Shown: positions 51,853-60,383 of the stretch, in pieces | Layout: every line of letters begins with the position of its first letter | How positions within the stretch are numbered: the first letter of the stretch is position 1 | Source of the DNA: JABDFW01 sp035550215 | Lineage (GTDB): Bacteria; Bacteroidota; Bacteroidia; Chitinophagales; Chitinophagaceae | DNA: 64,000 nucleotides | Assembly: GCA_035550215.1 (NCBI GenBank) | Contig: DASZPM010000004.1 | Location: 186,001-250,000 of the forward strand | Reading direction: 5' to 3' | Made by a program: the position numbers and the translations under genes | Notes under the pieces: generated by a model | What the model saw: only the letters and a program-made list of their open reading frames with translations | What the model was told of the DNA's origin: nothing | Database searches by the model: none

Positions 51853-52724
51853 TATCGCTTAATTATCTCCATTACATTGTTGTAATAATGGCCGTCAAAT
51901 AACAGCAGGTGCACCAGCAAAGGGTATAACTGGCAGAGTTGTACCCTTTGCTGCCAGCCTTGTTCCAAAGGCCATGCATCATTATAATAGTCATAAAATT
52001 TCCTGTCAAAGCCGCCGAAAAGCAGTGTCATGGCTATATCCATCTCGCGGTGGCCGTAATACACGGCAGGGTCGTATATAACAGGCTGCCCATTTTTTCC
52101 CACCATAAAATTTCCACCCCATAAATCGCCGTGCAATAAAGCAGGTAGCTCCTTAGGGAAAATCTTATCAAACCTGCTGCAAAGTTTTTCAGCCAGTTGT
52201 ACATCTTTTACAGAACACTTGTGTTGCTGCAATGCCAGTTGCATTAACGGCATAATACGCTGGTGCGTGTAGAACCCGGCCCATGATGGGGTGGCGGTAT
52301 TATCCTGTTGCACCGTTCCAATGTAATTGTGCTCATCCAATCCAAAATAATCATTTGTTTTTCTGTGTTGCGCAGCAAGCCCGGCGCCAAACTGCTGCCA
52401 AAAATCAGAACATGTATTCCCCCGTTTTATATATTCCATCACAAGGAAAATATTAATGCCTGCTTTTCCTGTTGCAATTGGCGCCGGTACAGCAAGCGCG
52501 TTTGCTGAGGCCAATAACTGCAGCCCTTTATACTCTTGCTCAAACATGCCGGGCCGGGTTGCCGAATTAATTTTCAAAAAAAATTTGCCTGCACTGGTTT
52601 GCAATACATGGGTTTCGTTAATATCGCCACCCAACACCTTTTGGCTGCCCTGCAATATAATTTTTTGATGCAGCACATTTTCAAGCACAGTTACAACGGC
52701 GGTTACTGTTTCAGGCGAAAGCAT
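51849..52724 (-). CDS. Fructosamine/ketosamine kinase family protein
   Basis: The 291-residue protein is a protein-kinase-like sugar kinase: VTAVVTVLENVLHQK, GGDINETHVLQTSAGKFFLKINS (ATP loop and Lys), the catalytic loop LLHGDLWGGNFMVG (with Asp and Asn) and the metal-binding DP in VIYDPAVYYGHREMDIAM. It phosphorylates glycated lysines for repair of proteins. It is convergent with leuS with a four-base overlap of the stop codons. Confidence 0.92.
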   Translation of the reverse strand: MLSPETVTAVVTVLENVLHQKIILQGSQKVLGGDINETHVLQTSAGKFFLKINSATRPGMFEQEYKGLQLLASANALAVPAPIATGKAGINIFLVMEYIKRGNTCSDFWQQFGAGLAAQHRKTNDYFGLDEHNYIGTVQQDNTATPSWAGFYTHQRIMPLMQLALQQHKCSVKDVQLAEKLCSRFDKIFPKELPALLHGDLWGGNFMVGKNGQPVIYDPAVYYGHREMDIAMTLLFGGFDRKFYDYYNDAWPLEQGWQQRVQLCQLYPLLVHLLLFDGHYYNNVMEIIKRY

Positions 52725-52779
52725 TTGCTAATTTCTGCTTAAGTGTGCATACCGGCAACTTTCATGTGTAAACTATGCT

Positions 52780-52787
52780 TATTTTTG
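52780..52787 (+). promoter_or_regulatory. Promoter -7 element of the ECF sigma gene
   Basis: TATTTTTG (TANNTTTG) ends four bases before the ATG at 52792. No TTG at the expected distance. Confidence 0.35.
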
Positions 52788-52791
52788 GGTG

Positions 52792-53346
52792 ATGGCGCAA
52801 TTAGATGCAACCAAATGGGTGAACGATTATAGCGATATGCTATACCGCTATGCTTTTCCCCGCGTAAATGATAAAGAGGTAGCTAAAGACCTTGTGCAGG
52901 AGACCTTCCTTGCTGCCTGGCGGAACCACGATAATTTTAAAGGAGAGATTTCAGAAAAGAACTGGCTGTTCACCATACTTAAAAATAAGATAATAGATCA
53001 TTACCGCAAGGCATCAACCCGGCTTACTGAATCGTTGCCGGAAACCAGCAGCGACCCTTATTTTGATGAGGCAGAACACTGGACACAGGAAGCCGGCCCG
53101 AAAGATTGGGGTATTGATTATAGCCAGCCTGTGGAGAAAAAAGAATTTTACGATATTTTAAACCGCTGCAGGAAAAAGCTTAAAGACATACAAAGCGCTG
53201 TTTTTACCATGAAGTACCTTGACGGCCTTGACAGCGAAGAAATTTGTAAGGAACTTAACATTACTGCGTCTAACTTCTGGGTTTTGATGCACCGTGCCAA
53301 GCTAGGCCTGCGTGCGTGCCTGGAAAAAAACTGGATTAACAAATAG
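52792..53346 (+). CDS. ECF RNA polymerase sigma factor
   Basis: The 184-residue sigma-70 factor has region 2 (YAFPRVNDKEVAKDLVQETFLAAW) and region 4 (IQSAVFTMKYLDGLDSEEICKELNITASNFWVLMHRAKLGLR). It is followed eight bases later by a small zinc-finger protein that is the probable anti-sigma factor. GTG one codon before this ATG is an alternative start. No target operon is visible next to it. Confidence 0.93.
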   Translation: MAQLDATKWVNDYSDMLYRYAFPRVNDKEVAKDLVQETFLAAWRNHDNFKGEISEKNWLFTILKNKIIDHYRKASTRLTESLPETSSDPYFDEAEHWTQEAGPKDWGIDYSQPVEKKEFYDILNRCRKKLKDIQSAVFTMKYLDGLDSEEICKELNITASNFWVLMHRAKLGLRACLEKNWINK

Positions 53347-53354
53347 TTGTGCGT

Positions 53355-53597
53355 ATGAAGCTGGAGATAACATGCAAACAGGCCACTGAATTTATAGTGA
53401 AGCGGGAGGAAGGAAAACTTTCCCTGAAAAACCGCGTTTTACTGTGGCTGCATTTTGGTGTTTGCAGCTTTTGTAAACTTTTTTCCAAACAAAGCAGGCT
53501 TATTGGCAAAAATGCTAAACACATTCACCAGCACCTTACAGAAACGCTTACCCCTGAAGAAAAAGAAAAGATAGTACTAAGCCTGCAACAGCAATAG
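53355..53597 (+). CDS. Small soluble zinc-binding anti-sigma-like protein
   Basis: The 80-residue protein has the ZAS-type HxxxCxxC motif in LHFGVCSFC after an N-terminal helix with Cys (TCKQATEFIVKREEG), and no membrane segment. It sits directly downstream of the ECF sigma gene, so it is likely a soluble, redox- or metal-responsive anti-sigma factor. GTG at 53349 is an alternative start. The ending (TLTPEEKEKIVLSLQQQ) is helical. Confidence 0.75.
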   Translation: MKLEITCKQATEFIVKREEGKLSLKNRVLLWLHFGVCSFCKLFSKQSRLIGKNAKHIHQHLTETLTPEEKEKIVLSLQQQ

Positions 53598-53607
53598 GCG
53601 CTTGCCT

Positions 53608-54039
53608 TTATAATTTTATCATTACACTTCCAACTGCCAAATCGTGCAGGGCCTGCCGCTTTTCGCCAGAGGCAATAAATAAAAAGGAAATCCACCCCAG
53701 TGCCACCTTTATAATGTACCGTATGTAAGATTGAAAAATATTAATGCGCATGGCGGTGTTATTTACGCGGCGTACCCTTATGTTCATCATATACTGGCCT
53801 ATAGTGCAACCCAATACTACACATACCGGTTCGTACAGCAGCCAGATGGTTATAAACACAGCAATTTTTACCCAATCCGGCGGGTTGTCAAAATTGTTAA
53901 GTATTGCAACAAAAATGAACATCAAAATCACAATAAACAATGTGTCGGCAAAAATTGATTTTACGCGGTCTGAAAGAGAGGCATACAAAACATCTTTTGT
54001 AGCTTCAGCGGGCAGGGCTTCCTGTAGAACGGGATTCAT
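53608..54039 (-). CDS. RDD family membrane protein
   Basis: The 143-residue protein has the RDD motif region (LSDRVKSIFADTLFIVILMF, at about 23-42) and two or three membrane segments. It includes GQYMMNIRVRRVNNTAMRI, typical of the family, whose role is unknown, perhaps transport. Start at 54039 is chosen over 54072, since the upstream residues do not look like part of the domain. It lies 10 bases after the amidohydrolase gene on the same strand. Confidence 0.85.
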   Translation of the reverse strand: MNPVLQEALPAEATKDVLYASLSDRVKSIFADTLFIVILMFIFVAILNNFDNPPDWVKIAVFITIWLLYEPVCVVLGCTIGQYMMNIRVRRVNNTAMRINIFQSYIRYIIKVALGWISFLFIASGEKRQALHDLAVGSVMIKL

Positions 54040-54049
54040 AAAGGTTGAA

Positions 54050-55630
54050 TTATTTTGATGGTGAATATACAATATTTCTCAACACCACCCCGTTTCTTGC
54101 CCCTGTATGTTTCCCGTCCTCCCAGGTAATTTTCCCGTTTACCAGTACATATTTAAAACCTGTGGAATATTGATGCGGCTTCTCATAAGTAGCCATATCC
54201 TTTACCGTATTTGCATCAAAAACAACTATATCTGCGGCAAAACCCGGCCGCAATAAACCCCTGTCAGTAAAATGAAATTTTTGCGCGGGTAAAGAGGTCA
54301 TTCTCCTGATTGCCTCCTCCAGGCTTATTACTTTTTCATCACGTACGTATTTGCCCAGCACCCTTGCATTGGTACCATAGCCGCGGGGGTGCGGCATGCC
54401 CACGTTAAACAGCCGTATGCTGGCATCGCAGGCAAACATATCGTACGGGTATTGCATAATATATTTTACATCTTCCTCGCTCATGCCATGAAAAACCATG
54501 CCTGCGTTATCCTTCATCATCATATCAATTACTGTTTGTGCTTCTTCGGCGGCGGTATGTTTTCTTTTCATCAACAGGTTTATTTCTTCTATGCTTTTCC
54601 CATTAAACAAAGTGTCGGGCTTATAGTATGCTACCACAGCATAACTAAAATGGTTAAGCTTTCTTTTGTGCAGCCGTTTTACCATATCGTCAATGGCGCC
54701 TTGGCGTATCGCGGCATTACTCAACCTTGCCTTCATGGAGTCCCTGCCGTCTGCCAGTATCCAGTCAGGCAGCAACGTGCTCAGTGATGTGCTGCTGGCG
54801 GTATAAGGGTATTGGTCAATAGTTACATCCAGGCCTTCTTCCCGTGCCTCAACCACCATCGCCAGCGTTTCTTTGCTTCTTCCCCAGTTATTTTGGCCGC
54901 CCACTTTAAAGTGCGAAATTTCAACTGGTATATTTGCCTGCCTGCCTATATTCAATGCTTCATCAATAGCTTCCGTTACGCTGTCACCTTCACTGCGCAT
55001 GTGCGTGGTGTAAACGCCGTTATATTTGGCGGCTTCCTTAGCCAGTGCAACAATCTCATCGGTCTTTGCGTATGTTCCGGGTATGTAAATCAATCCTGTT
55101 GATAGCCCTACAGCACCTGCCTGCATGTCTTTGTCAACAAGGGCTTTCATCCGTTCCAGTTCTTCCGGCGTGGGGGCGCGGTTGGCTTCACCCATTACTG
55201 CCTTGCGTATATCGTTATGACCTATAAGTGATGCGACATTGATTGAAGTATGCAGGCTGTCAAGCATATTAAAGTACGCGCCCAAATCAACCCTTGAAAT
55301 GCCGCAGTTACCGGTAATAACCGTAGTAACGCCATCAGCAATAAAATTTGTTGCATAAGGGTTCTTCACCTCGTCATCTTCAATATGTGTATGCACATCA
55401 ATAAAACCCGGCGCAATAACAAGCCCTGCAGCATCAAGCACACGGCGGGCAGGCAGGTATGACAGGTTGCCTGTGCGGAATATTTTACCATCTTTTATAG
55501 CTACATCGCCATAGTACCACGGGTTGCCCGTGCCATCAATAATTTTCCCGTGTTTAATTAATACATCTGCAGTATCCTGTGCAAAAGCTTTTACTGAAGC
55601 TAAAAGAAAAAGAAAAAAAATGTACTTCAT
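54050..55630 (-). CDS. Secreted D-aminoacylase-type amidohydrolase
   Basis: The 526-residue protein has a signal peptide (1-17, ending KAFAQ) and the N-acyl-D-amino-acid deacylase signatures: metal-binding DVHTHIEDD, VITGNCGISRVDLG, YTTHMRSEGDSVTEAI and DVTIDQYPYTASSTSL. Further elements are FACDASIR and GYGTNARVLGKYV. It probably cleaves N-acyl D-amino acids or a related peptide derivative. It starts 30 bases after the stop of the amidohydrolase at 55661 on the same strand, so the two are likely one transcript. Confidence 0.9.
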   Translation of the reverse strand: MKYIFFLFLLASVKAFAQDTADVLIKHGKIIDGTGNPWYYGDVAIKDGKIFRTGNLSYLPARRVLDAAGLVIAPGFIDVHTHIEDDEVKNPYATNFIADGVTTVITGNCGISRVDLGAYFNMLDSLHTSINVASLIGHNDIRKAVMGEANRAPTPEELERMKALVDKDMQAGAVGLSTGLIYIPGTYAKTDEIVALAKEAAKYNGVYTTHMRSEGDSVTEAIDEALNIGRQANIPVEISHFKVGGQNNWGRSKETLAMVVEAREEGLDVTIDQYPYTASSTSLSTLLPDWILADGRDSMKARLSNAAIRQGAIDDMVKRLHKRKLNHFSYAVVAYYKPDTLFNGKSIEEINLLMKRKHTAAEEAQTVIDMMMKDNAGMVFHGMSEEDVKYIMQYPYDMFACDASIRLFNVGMPHPRGYGTNARVLGKYVRDEKVISLEEAIRRMTSLPAQKFHFTDRGLLRPGFAADIVVFDANTVKDMATYEKPHQYSTGFKYVLVNGKITWEDGKHTGARNGVVLRNIVYSPSK

Positions 55631-55660
55631 TGCGTTAAGGTAGGTAATTCACGCCAAGTG

Positions 55661-56947
55661 CTATATGTGTTTATATATAACACCTCCCTTCATTACAAAG
55701 TCAATATGCTCCAGCAGGGTAATGTCCTGTAAAACATCTCCTTTCACTGCAACAATATCCGCATACTTACCTGCTTTTAATGAGCCTATCTTATCTTTCA
55801 CGCCAATAAGGTCGGCAGCATTTATGGTGGCTGACTGAATAGCCTGCATTGAGGTTAACCCATATTTTACCATATAATAAAATTGCTTTGCATTCCATCC
55901 ATGCGGGTACACGCCGGCATCTGTACCGAAAGCTATTTTTACGCCCGCCTGTACCGCTTTCCTGAAGTTGTCGCGCTGCGCCTGCCCCACCAGTTTTTCT
56001 TTGTCTATTATTTTTTGCGGGTAACCGAGTTTTGCGTACTCACTTCGTATATAATCATCATTATAAATATCGGCTACCAGGTAGGTACCATGCTGTATCA
56101 TTAGCTTAATACCCTCGTCGTCAATAAAGCTGCCATGTTCAATGGAAGCCACGCCTGCCTTTACAGCCATCTTAATTGCCTCCGCGCCGTGCGCATGGGC
56201 ACAAGCCTTTTTCCCCCACAGTTTTGCTTCGGCTACAATGGCATTCATCTCATCCTGGCTGTACTGCGGCGCACCAACACTTTCTTCCTCTGTTAACACG
56301 CCTGCGCTGGCGCCAAACTTAATTACATCAGCCCCATATTTTATATTGTAGCGCACCTGCTCACGCACTCCTTCAACGCCATCCGCCACACCGGTCATTT
56401 GTTTAGGATAATGCCATTCCAGGAAAGGCGAGAAGCCGTTTAAATCTCCATGACTGCCTGTTGAACCGATAAACAATGTTGCTACAAACATGCGTGGACC
56501 GGGAATATCGCCGTTGTTAATGGCATTTTTCAGGGCCACATCAATAAACGCTTCGGCGCCCACATCCCTGATGGTAGTAAAACCCGCATCCAGCGTGCGT
56601 TTGGCATAAATGTGCGCTACCACGGCATAATCAATAGGCGTTTTGCGAAATATATCATCATAATAATTGGCGCCGGGCTGTGCCGTTATATGGGTGTGAC
56701 AGTCTATAAGGCCGGGTAATACTGTTTCGTTTGAAAGGTCAATTACTTCAGCGCCGGTAGGGATGGTTATATTTTTTCCAATAGCCTGTATGGTATCATT
56801 TGCTATCAGTATAATCGCATTTTCGCTTACGGAGCCATCTTCGGTATTGATAACTTTGCCGGCTTTAATGGCTGTAATCTTTTGGCTATACGCGTTATGT
56901 GCAACACATACAAATGCTGCAAAAAACAGGATGGTTAAATTTCTCAT
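55661..56947 (-). CDS. Secreted amidohydrolase family protein, prolidase-like
   Basis: The 428-residue protein has a signal peptide (1-22, ending AYSQ), the metal motif LPGLIDCHTHITAQP, the carbamylated-Lys region with SAGVLTEEESVGAPQ, and His/Asp ligands in ACAHAHGAEAI, SIEHGSFID and AFGTDAGVYPHG. It resembles Xaa-Pro dipeptidase-like amidohydrolases. It is related to the protein at 35077-36285. An upstream start at 57046 would add 33 residues ahead of the signal, so 56947 is used. Confidence 0.9.
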   Translation of the reverse strand: MRNLTILFFAAFVCVAHNAYSQKITAIKAGKVINTEDGSVSENAIILIANDTIQAIGKNITIPTGAEVIDLSNETVLPGLIDCHTHITAQPGANYYDDIFRKTPIDYAVVAHIYAKRTLDAGFTTIRDVGAEAFIDVALKNAINNGDIPGPRMFVATLFIGSTGSHGDLNGFSPFLEWHYPKQMTGVADGVEGVREQVRYNIKYGADVIKFGASAGVLTEEESVGAPQYSQDEMNAIVAEAKLWGKKACAHAHGAEAIKMAVKAGVASIEHGSFIDDEGIKLMIQHGTYLVADIYNDDYIRSEYAKLGYPQKIIDKEKLVGQAQRDNFRKAVQAGVKIAFGTDAGVYPHGWNAKQFYYMVKYGLTSMQAIQSATINAADLIGVKDKIGSLKAGKYADIVAVKGDVLQDITLLEHIDFVMKGGVIYKHI

Positions 56948-57034
56948 GCAGTGATAATTGGGTGATGGTTTGATGAAGATAAAAATAAGTATTAAACCAA
57001 TCGATAAACGGTGATGCTTACCTGCATTTAATAG

Positions 57035-57059
57035 AAAAGCCTTCAAAACGAAGGCTTTT
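57035..57059 (-). terminator. Intrinsic terminator after the kelch gene
   Basis: AAAAGCCTTC (57035-57044), loop AAAAC, GAAGGCTTTT (57050-57059) form a perfect stem. It follows the stop of the kelch gene on the minus strand, with A-rich sequence to the left; the T-run to the right suits the plus strand too. Confidence 0.7.
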
Positions 57060-57078
57060 TTATTGAAAGGCGCGAGAA

Positions 57079-58293
57079 TTATTTTAAAGTAAACACTTCT
57101 ACTGCTATTGAGCCACCGCCAGGCATCGGGCCGCCGGGGCCGCGGGGCGGGTTTCCCTGTCCCTGTGGGGGTGGTGGCGCGTTACCGCCGGGAGGTGGCC
57201 CACCTGGCCGAGGATTGCTGCCCGGCTGCTGGCCACCCGGTGGATTTCCAGGTCTTTGGCCGTTTGGTGGTGGCGGGCCACCCGGGCCGCCTCCCACACC
57301 ACCAGCCAAATAAATTTTACCATCCAATACTGCTGCACTTGTTCCGTTTCTTGCCATGTTTAGGTCGCCTGTGGCAATCCAGCCACCTTTTGTAGCGGGG
57401 TCATAATAGTAAGTGTTTTTACGCGGTGCATTTTGCTCTGTTGCCGTGGCCCTTTCACCGCCCATGTAGTAGAGCTTATTATTAAAATTAACAAGGGACC
57501 CGCCGCCCGTTCCAAGCGGAAGTTTTGCAGCCAGCGTGCTCCATTTGCCAGTGGTGAAGTCGTAACAATCCACATCAAGTACCACCTGGCTAAAAAAGTT
57601 TACTTTGTTAGCGGGGTCGCGAAAGCTTGTATTTCTTCCACCGGCAACATATAATTTATCACCAATAACGGCGGCAAAACAATGGTCGCGTATGTGGGGA
57701 GCGCTGGGCAACGCCGACCATTTATTCGTCGCAGGGTCGTAAACGTCAAACATATTATTTGTGCCGCTGGCGTGTCCGTGTTGAATGCCATCAACCAGGT
57801 ACAGTTTGTCTTTGTATAAGGCAGCTCCTGCACCAGCGCGGCGCCTCGCTGCCGGCATTTCGCCTCCCTTTTGCCATGTATTACTTTGCGTATCGTAAAT
57901 ATACACGTTAGCCATAGGCTCCTGGTTAGGGAAGCCGCCGGTTGAAAACGCTTCGAGGCAATAGATTTTGTTTCCAAGCGCCACTACCTGGAAGTGGTGC
58001 ATTACTGTTGGGGCCATGACAAGTTTCGTCCAGGTGAGTGTTTTGGGGTCTAAACATTCTACAGGCAATGCCTGGCCTGCATCTCCGCCAATTAAATACA
58101 GTTTGCCGTTAACGGCAGCCATGCTGCACTCGCTTCTTCCGCCCGGGTCGTTTTTGGTTTTGAGCAGCTGCCACGAGCCATCACCCTTTGCAAGCGGAGC
58201 GAAAGCAAAAAGTACTGTTAAAGCCGGAAACAATAGAAAGATAATTTTTTTTAAAACCAGCCTTTGGCATTTTAATTGCGTATATACTAACAT
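57079..58293 (-). CDS. Secreted kelch-repeat beta-propeller with Pro/Gly-rich insert
   Basis: The 404-residue protein has a signal segment (about 15-35, KKIIFLLFPALTVLFAF). Five or six kelch motifs follow (GKLYLIGGD, NKIYCLEAFS, DKLYLVDG, DKLYVAGG, NKLYYMGG, GKIYLAGG). Near the C-terminus a Pro/Gly/Gln-rich stretch of about 65 residues (PPPPNGQRPG...GGGSIAV) interrupts or follows the last blade before the final strand AVEVFTLK. The propeller may bind glycans or proteins. The start ATG at 58293 shares its CATG with the divergent gene at 58292, so this start is tentative. Confidence 0.82.
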   Translation of the reverse strand: MLVYTQLKCQRLVLKKIIFLLFPALTVLFAFAPLAKGDGSWQLLKTKNDPGGRSECSMAAVNGKLYLIGGDAGQALPVECLDPKTLTWTKLVMAPTVMHHFQVVALGNKIYCLEAFSTGGFPNQEPMANVYIYDTQSNTWQKGGEMPAARRRAGAGAALYKDKLYLVDGIQHGHASGTNNMFDVYDPATNKWSALPSAPHIRDHCFAAVIGDKLYVAGGRNTSFRDPANKVNFFSQVVLDVDCYDFTTGKWSTLAAKLPLGTGGGSLVNFNNKLYYMGGERATATEQNAPRKNTYYYDPATKGGWIATGDLNMARNGTSAAVLDGKIYLAGGVGGGPGGPPPPNGQRPGNPPGGQQPGSNPRPGGPPPGGNAPPPPQGQGNPPRGPGGPMPGGGSIAVEVFTLK

Positions 58294-58540
58294 GGAATAT
58301 AATTTTACGATACTATGGAATGGGAGCAGGATATTTGTTGACCTGCGTGAAGATACACCCAACAACCCTGTATATGTGCTGCATACGCCAAGGAAACGGC
58401 GTGAAATAGTGAATCACATCGACGAATTGGGAGTGGAACACTGGCTGGAAAGAGGCAAAGGCGAAACAACCGATTCTGCGCAGATTGGCGCACTGATAGA
58501 AATGGCTATGTACCAGCACAGCAGCCATTGGGGAATTTAA
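58292..58540 (+). CDS. Small soluble protein of unknown function
   Basis: The 82-residue protein runs from the ATG at 58292. It has a basic mid-part (LHTPRKRREIVNHID), an acidic end of the first third (DLREDTPNN) and no signal or membrane segment. The sequence GRGKGETTDSAQIG-like near residue 60 looks like a turn. No family is recognised. Its ATG overlaps the divergent kelch ATG within CATG. Confidence 0.5.
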   Translation: MEYNFTILWNGSRIFVDLREDTPNNPVYVLHTPRKRREIVNHIDELGVEHWLERGKGETTDSAQIGALIEMAMYQHSSHWGI

Positions 58541-58558
58541 AGTTGTTAAACACGCGTT

Positions 58559-59101
58559 TCAATGTAACGCGTTGCCAGCGCATAATATTTTTGCCGTTAC
58601 CAATAACTGCCCCGTGTGCCGCATAGTATGTTCAGCCGCATGAAATAACAACCCTATTACTGTTGTGGGTATTTGTTTTCTTCCTATCCCTCTTTTCTCT
58701 GTTAGTATATTTTCCGGCGTCTCCTTTAATTGATGTATAGCTTTCTCTATTTGACTATGTAATTCGTTCAGCAATAATTCCGCACTAATGGATGCTTCCT
58801 GTACGCCTTCTTTTTTCAAATATTCCAGTTGTTCACCCGTAAGCATTTCGCCTTTTGTATAAGTAAAAAGCCTGTTTAGCACGCCCTTTATGTGCTGAAG
58901 GTGAAAAGCGATTGAAGCAACGCCCGCAGGTTGCTGCCAGAGTAATTGTGGCGGTAAATTTCTTACCGCTTCATTAATATCCTCCTCCGCCTGCAAAAGC
59001 GTATGGGCGACAGGTTGTAAAAGAGCAGGAACTCCGGGAATGGGGCCACGTTGCCAAACTTCTGGTTGCATAACAGTAATTTCCGGCAAATTACCCCGCA
59101 T
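58559..59101 (-). CDS. DinB family protein
   Basis: The 180-residue four-helix protein has two His regions, IAFHLQHIKGVLNRL and LLFHAAEHTMRHTGQLLV, that would hold the metal. It may be a thiol S-transferase (BshC is in this window) but this is only a family association. A start at 59071 is possible if the first ten residues are not translated. An inverted repeat ACGCGTT/AACGCGT (58552-58572) overlaps its stop and could be a weak terminator. Confidence 0.85.
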   Translation of the reverse strand: MRGNLPEITVMQPEVWQRGPIPGVPALLQPVAHTLLQAEEDINEAVRNLPPQLLWQQPAGVASIAFHLQHIKGVLNRLFTYTKGEMLTGEQLEYLKKEGVQEASISAELLLNELHSQIEKAIHQLKETPENILTEKRGIGRKQIPTTVIGLLFHAAEHTMRHTGQLLVTAKILCAGNALH

Positions 59102-59201
59102 ATTAAAAAATATGAAAATGATTTTTAATATGCCATTTGTGAAAAAAAATATGGCGGATAGTTAAACGCGGTTTAATATTTTTACCGGCTAATAAAAATG
59201 T

Positions 59202-59531
59202 ATGATTACCATTACCATTCTATATCCTAATAAAGAGGGCGGCAGGTTTGATGTAGATTATTACATATACAAACACATGCCCATGTCAATAGCAAAGTTT
59301 GGCGAAGCATTAAAAAGTGTGAACATTTCCATCGGGCAAAATGCCGGTGTTCCGGGTTCACAACCCCCTTACATTGCCGTATGCCAGATGGTTTTTGACA
59401 GCCAGGAAGCGTTTGAAAAGCGCTTTAATGAAATTTCTGCAGACCTTATTGCAGATATGCCTGCCTACACCGATATTGAAATAATCTTCCAGGTAAGCGA
59501 AGTGGCGATAATGAGGCCTGTTGCAATGTAA
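59202..59531 (+). CDS. EthD family protein
   Basis: The 109-residue dimeric alpha/beta-barrel protein begins MITITILYPNKEGGRFDVDYY with the typical KHMPMSIAKFG element. It has VCQMVFDSQEAFEKRF mid-way. EthD-fold proteins act in ether or aromatic breakdown or as small oxygenases. No partner gene is adjacent. Confidence 0.9.
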   Translation: MITITILYPNKEGGRFDVDYYIYKHMPMSIAKFGEALKSVNISIGQNAGVPGSQPPYIAVCQMVFDSQEAFEKRFNEISADLIADMPAYTDIEIIFQVSEVAIMRPVAM

Positions 59532-59706
59532 AAAGACCTGTTGACAAATAAGCCCGGACAATTTGTTGAAAAGGTGCGTGATTGACTGCCCCCCGGGAAA
59601 CAACCGGAATTGTTAATTTGATACCCCCGGAAAAATAACAGGCTTAAATAATAAGCATATAAACGTATCTTCGCGCCGGTTAAAATTAATGCCATCTCTT
59701 CTCCCC

Positions 59707-59723
59707 GGTTATATTATATAACC
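59707..59723. repeat. Perfect 17-base palindrome
   Basis: GGTTATATTATATAACC is a perfect inverted repeat with one central base, in the 285-base gap between the EthD gene and the membrane protein gene. I see no promoter, tRNA or other gene in this gap. Confidence 0.35.
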
Positions 59724-59816
59724 ATCCTAACGGGACCTGACCTGGTACAACTTCATACACATTACCCCTGTGCAATTTTTTGTGAAGTATTTTTTTGTTT
59801 TTAAAAAACCTTTAAG

Positions 59817-60239
59817 ATGGATTACAATTACGAACAAACGCCCCTGTCCCGTTCAGTATTTGCCGGCCTAGCTGTTGGCCTTATTGCATGCCTAATTAAC
59901 CTGGCATATAATTATGCATTTCGCGACATAACGGACTATAGCCTGTCTACTATTGTAAATGTATCGTCATTAATTTTTGCTTCGGTGCTTTTGCCTGTTG
60001 TAGCTGGTGTTATTTATTATTTCCTGACTATGTGGACAAAAGCCGCAGCCAATTACATTTTTATTATCGCGTTTGGCTTGCTTACCGCTATTGTAATTTT
60101 TAATGCCCTTGGCATACAGCGTTCGTCAAACCCTGTAGAAGCCGCACAGTTCAGGTGGCTGTATATCGGGATAATGCTGGTAATAGGCGGCCTTACAACC
60201 TTTATGATTCCGTTCTTTTATCGTAAGGATTACTTTTAA
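59817..60239 (+). CDS. Small four-helix membrane protein of unknown function
   Basis: The 140-residue protein has a short polar N-terminus (MDYNYEQTPLSRS) and four membrane segments (about 14-32, 45-67, 76-93 and 108-130). It has no catalytic motif. A hairpin follows (60265-60291), then the clpB terminator, so it stands alone between the EthD gene and clpB. Confidence 0.65.
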   Translation: MDYNYEQTPLSRSVFAGLAVGLIACLINLAYNYAFRDITDYSLSTIVNVSSLIFASVLLPVVAGVIYYFLTMWTKAAANYIFIIAFGLLTAIVIFNALGIQRSSNPVEAAQFRWLYIGIMLVIGGLTTFMIPFFYRKDYF

Positions 60240-60264
60240 GCATTTATATTTTTACATCCTCACG

Positions 60265-60291
60265 GGCGGCAACATATTACATGATGCCGCC
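60265..60291 (+). terminator. Hairpin after the membrane protein gene
   Basis: GGCGGCA (60265-60271) pairs with TGCCGCC (60285-60291) around a 13-base loop; only a weak T-rich run follows (60301 on), so it is a probable but weak terminator. Confidence 0.45.
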
Positions 60292-60327
60292 ATGGAGGCT
60301 TGTTGTTTTGAATACTATTTAAAGTAA

Positions 60328-60352
60328 CAAAAAACCCCGCGCTATGGCGGGG
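60328..60352 (-). terminator. Intrinsic terminator of clpB
   Basis: CCCCGC (60335-60340) and GCGGGG (60347-60352) form a stem with a six-base loop; the A-run at 60329-60334 is the T-run for the minus strand. It lies just after the clpB stop. Confidence 0.75.
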
Positions 60353-60383
60353 CTTCACTCCTCAACTTCAATCACTCACTTAT

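Noticed and set aside
59532..59816. Possible small gene or RNA between the EthD and membrane protein genes
   Set aside because: Apart from the 17-base palindrome and a TATCTTCG-like motif, only a ten-codon frame is present, too short to support.
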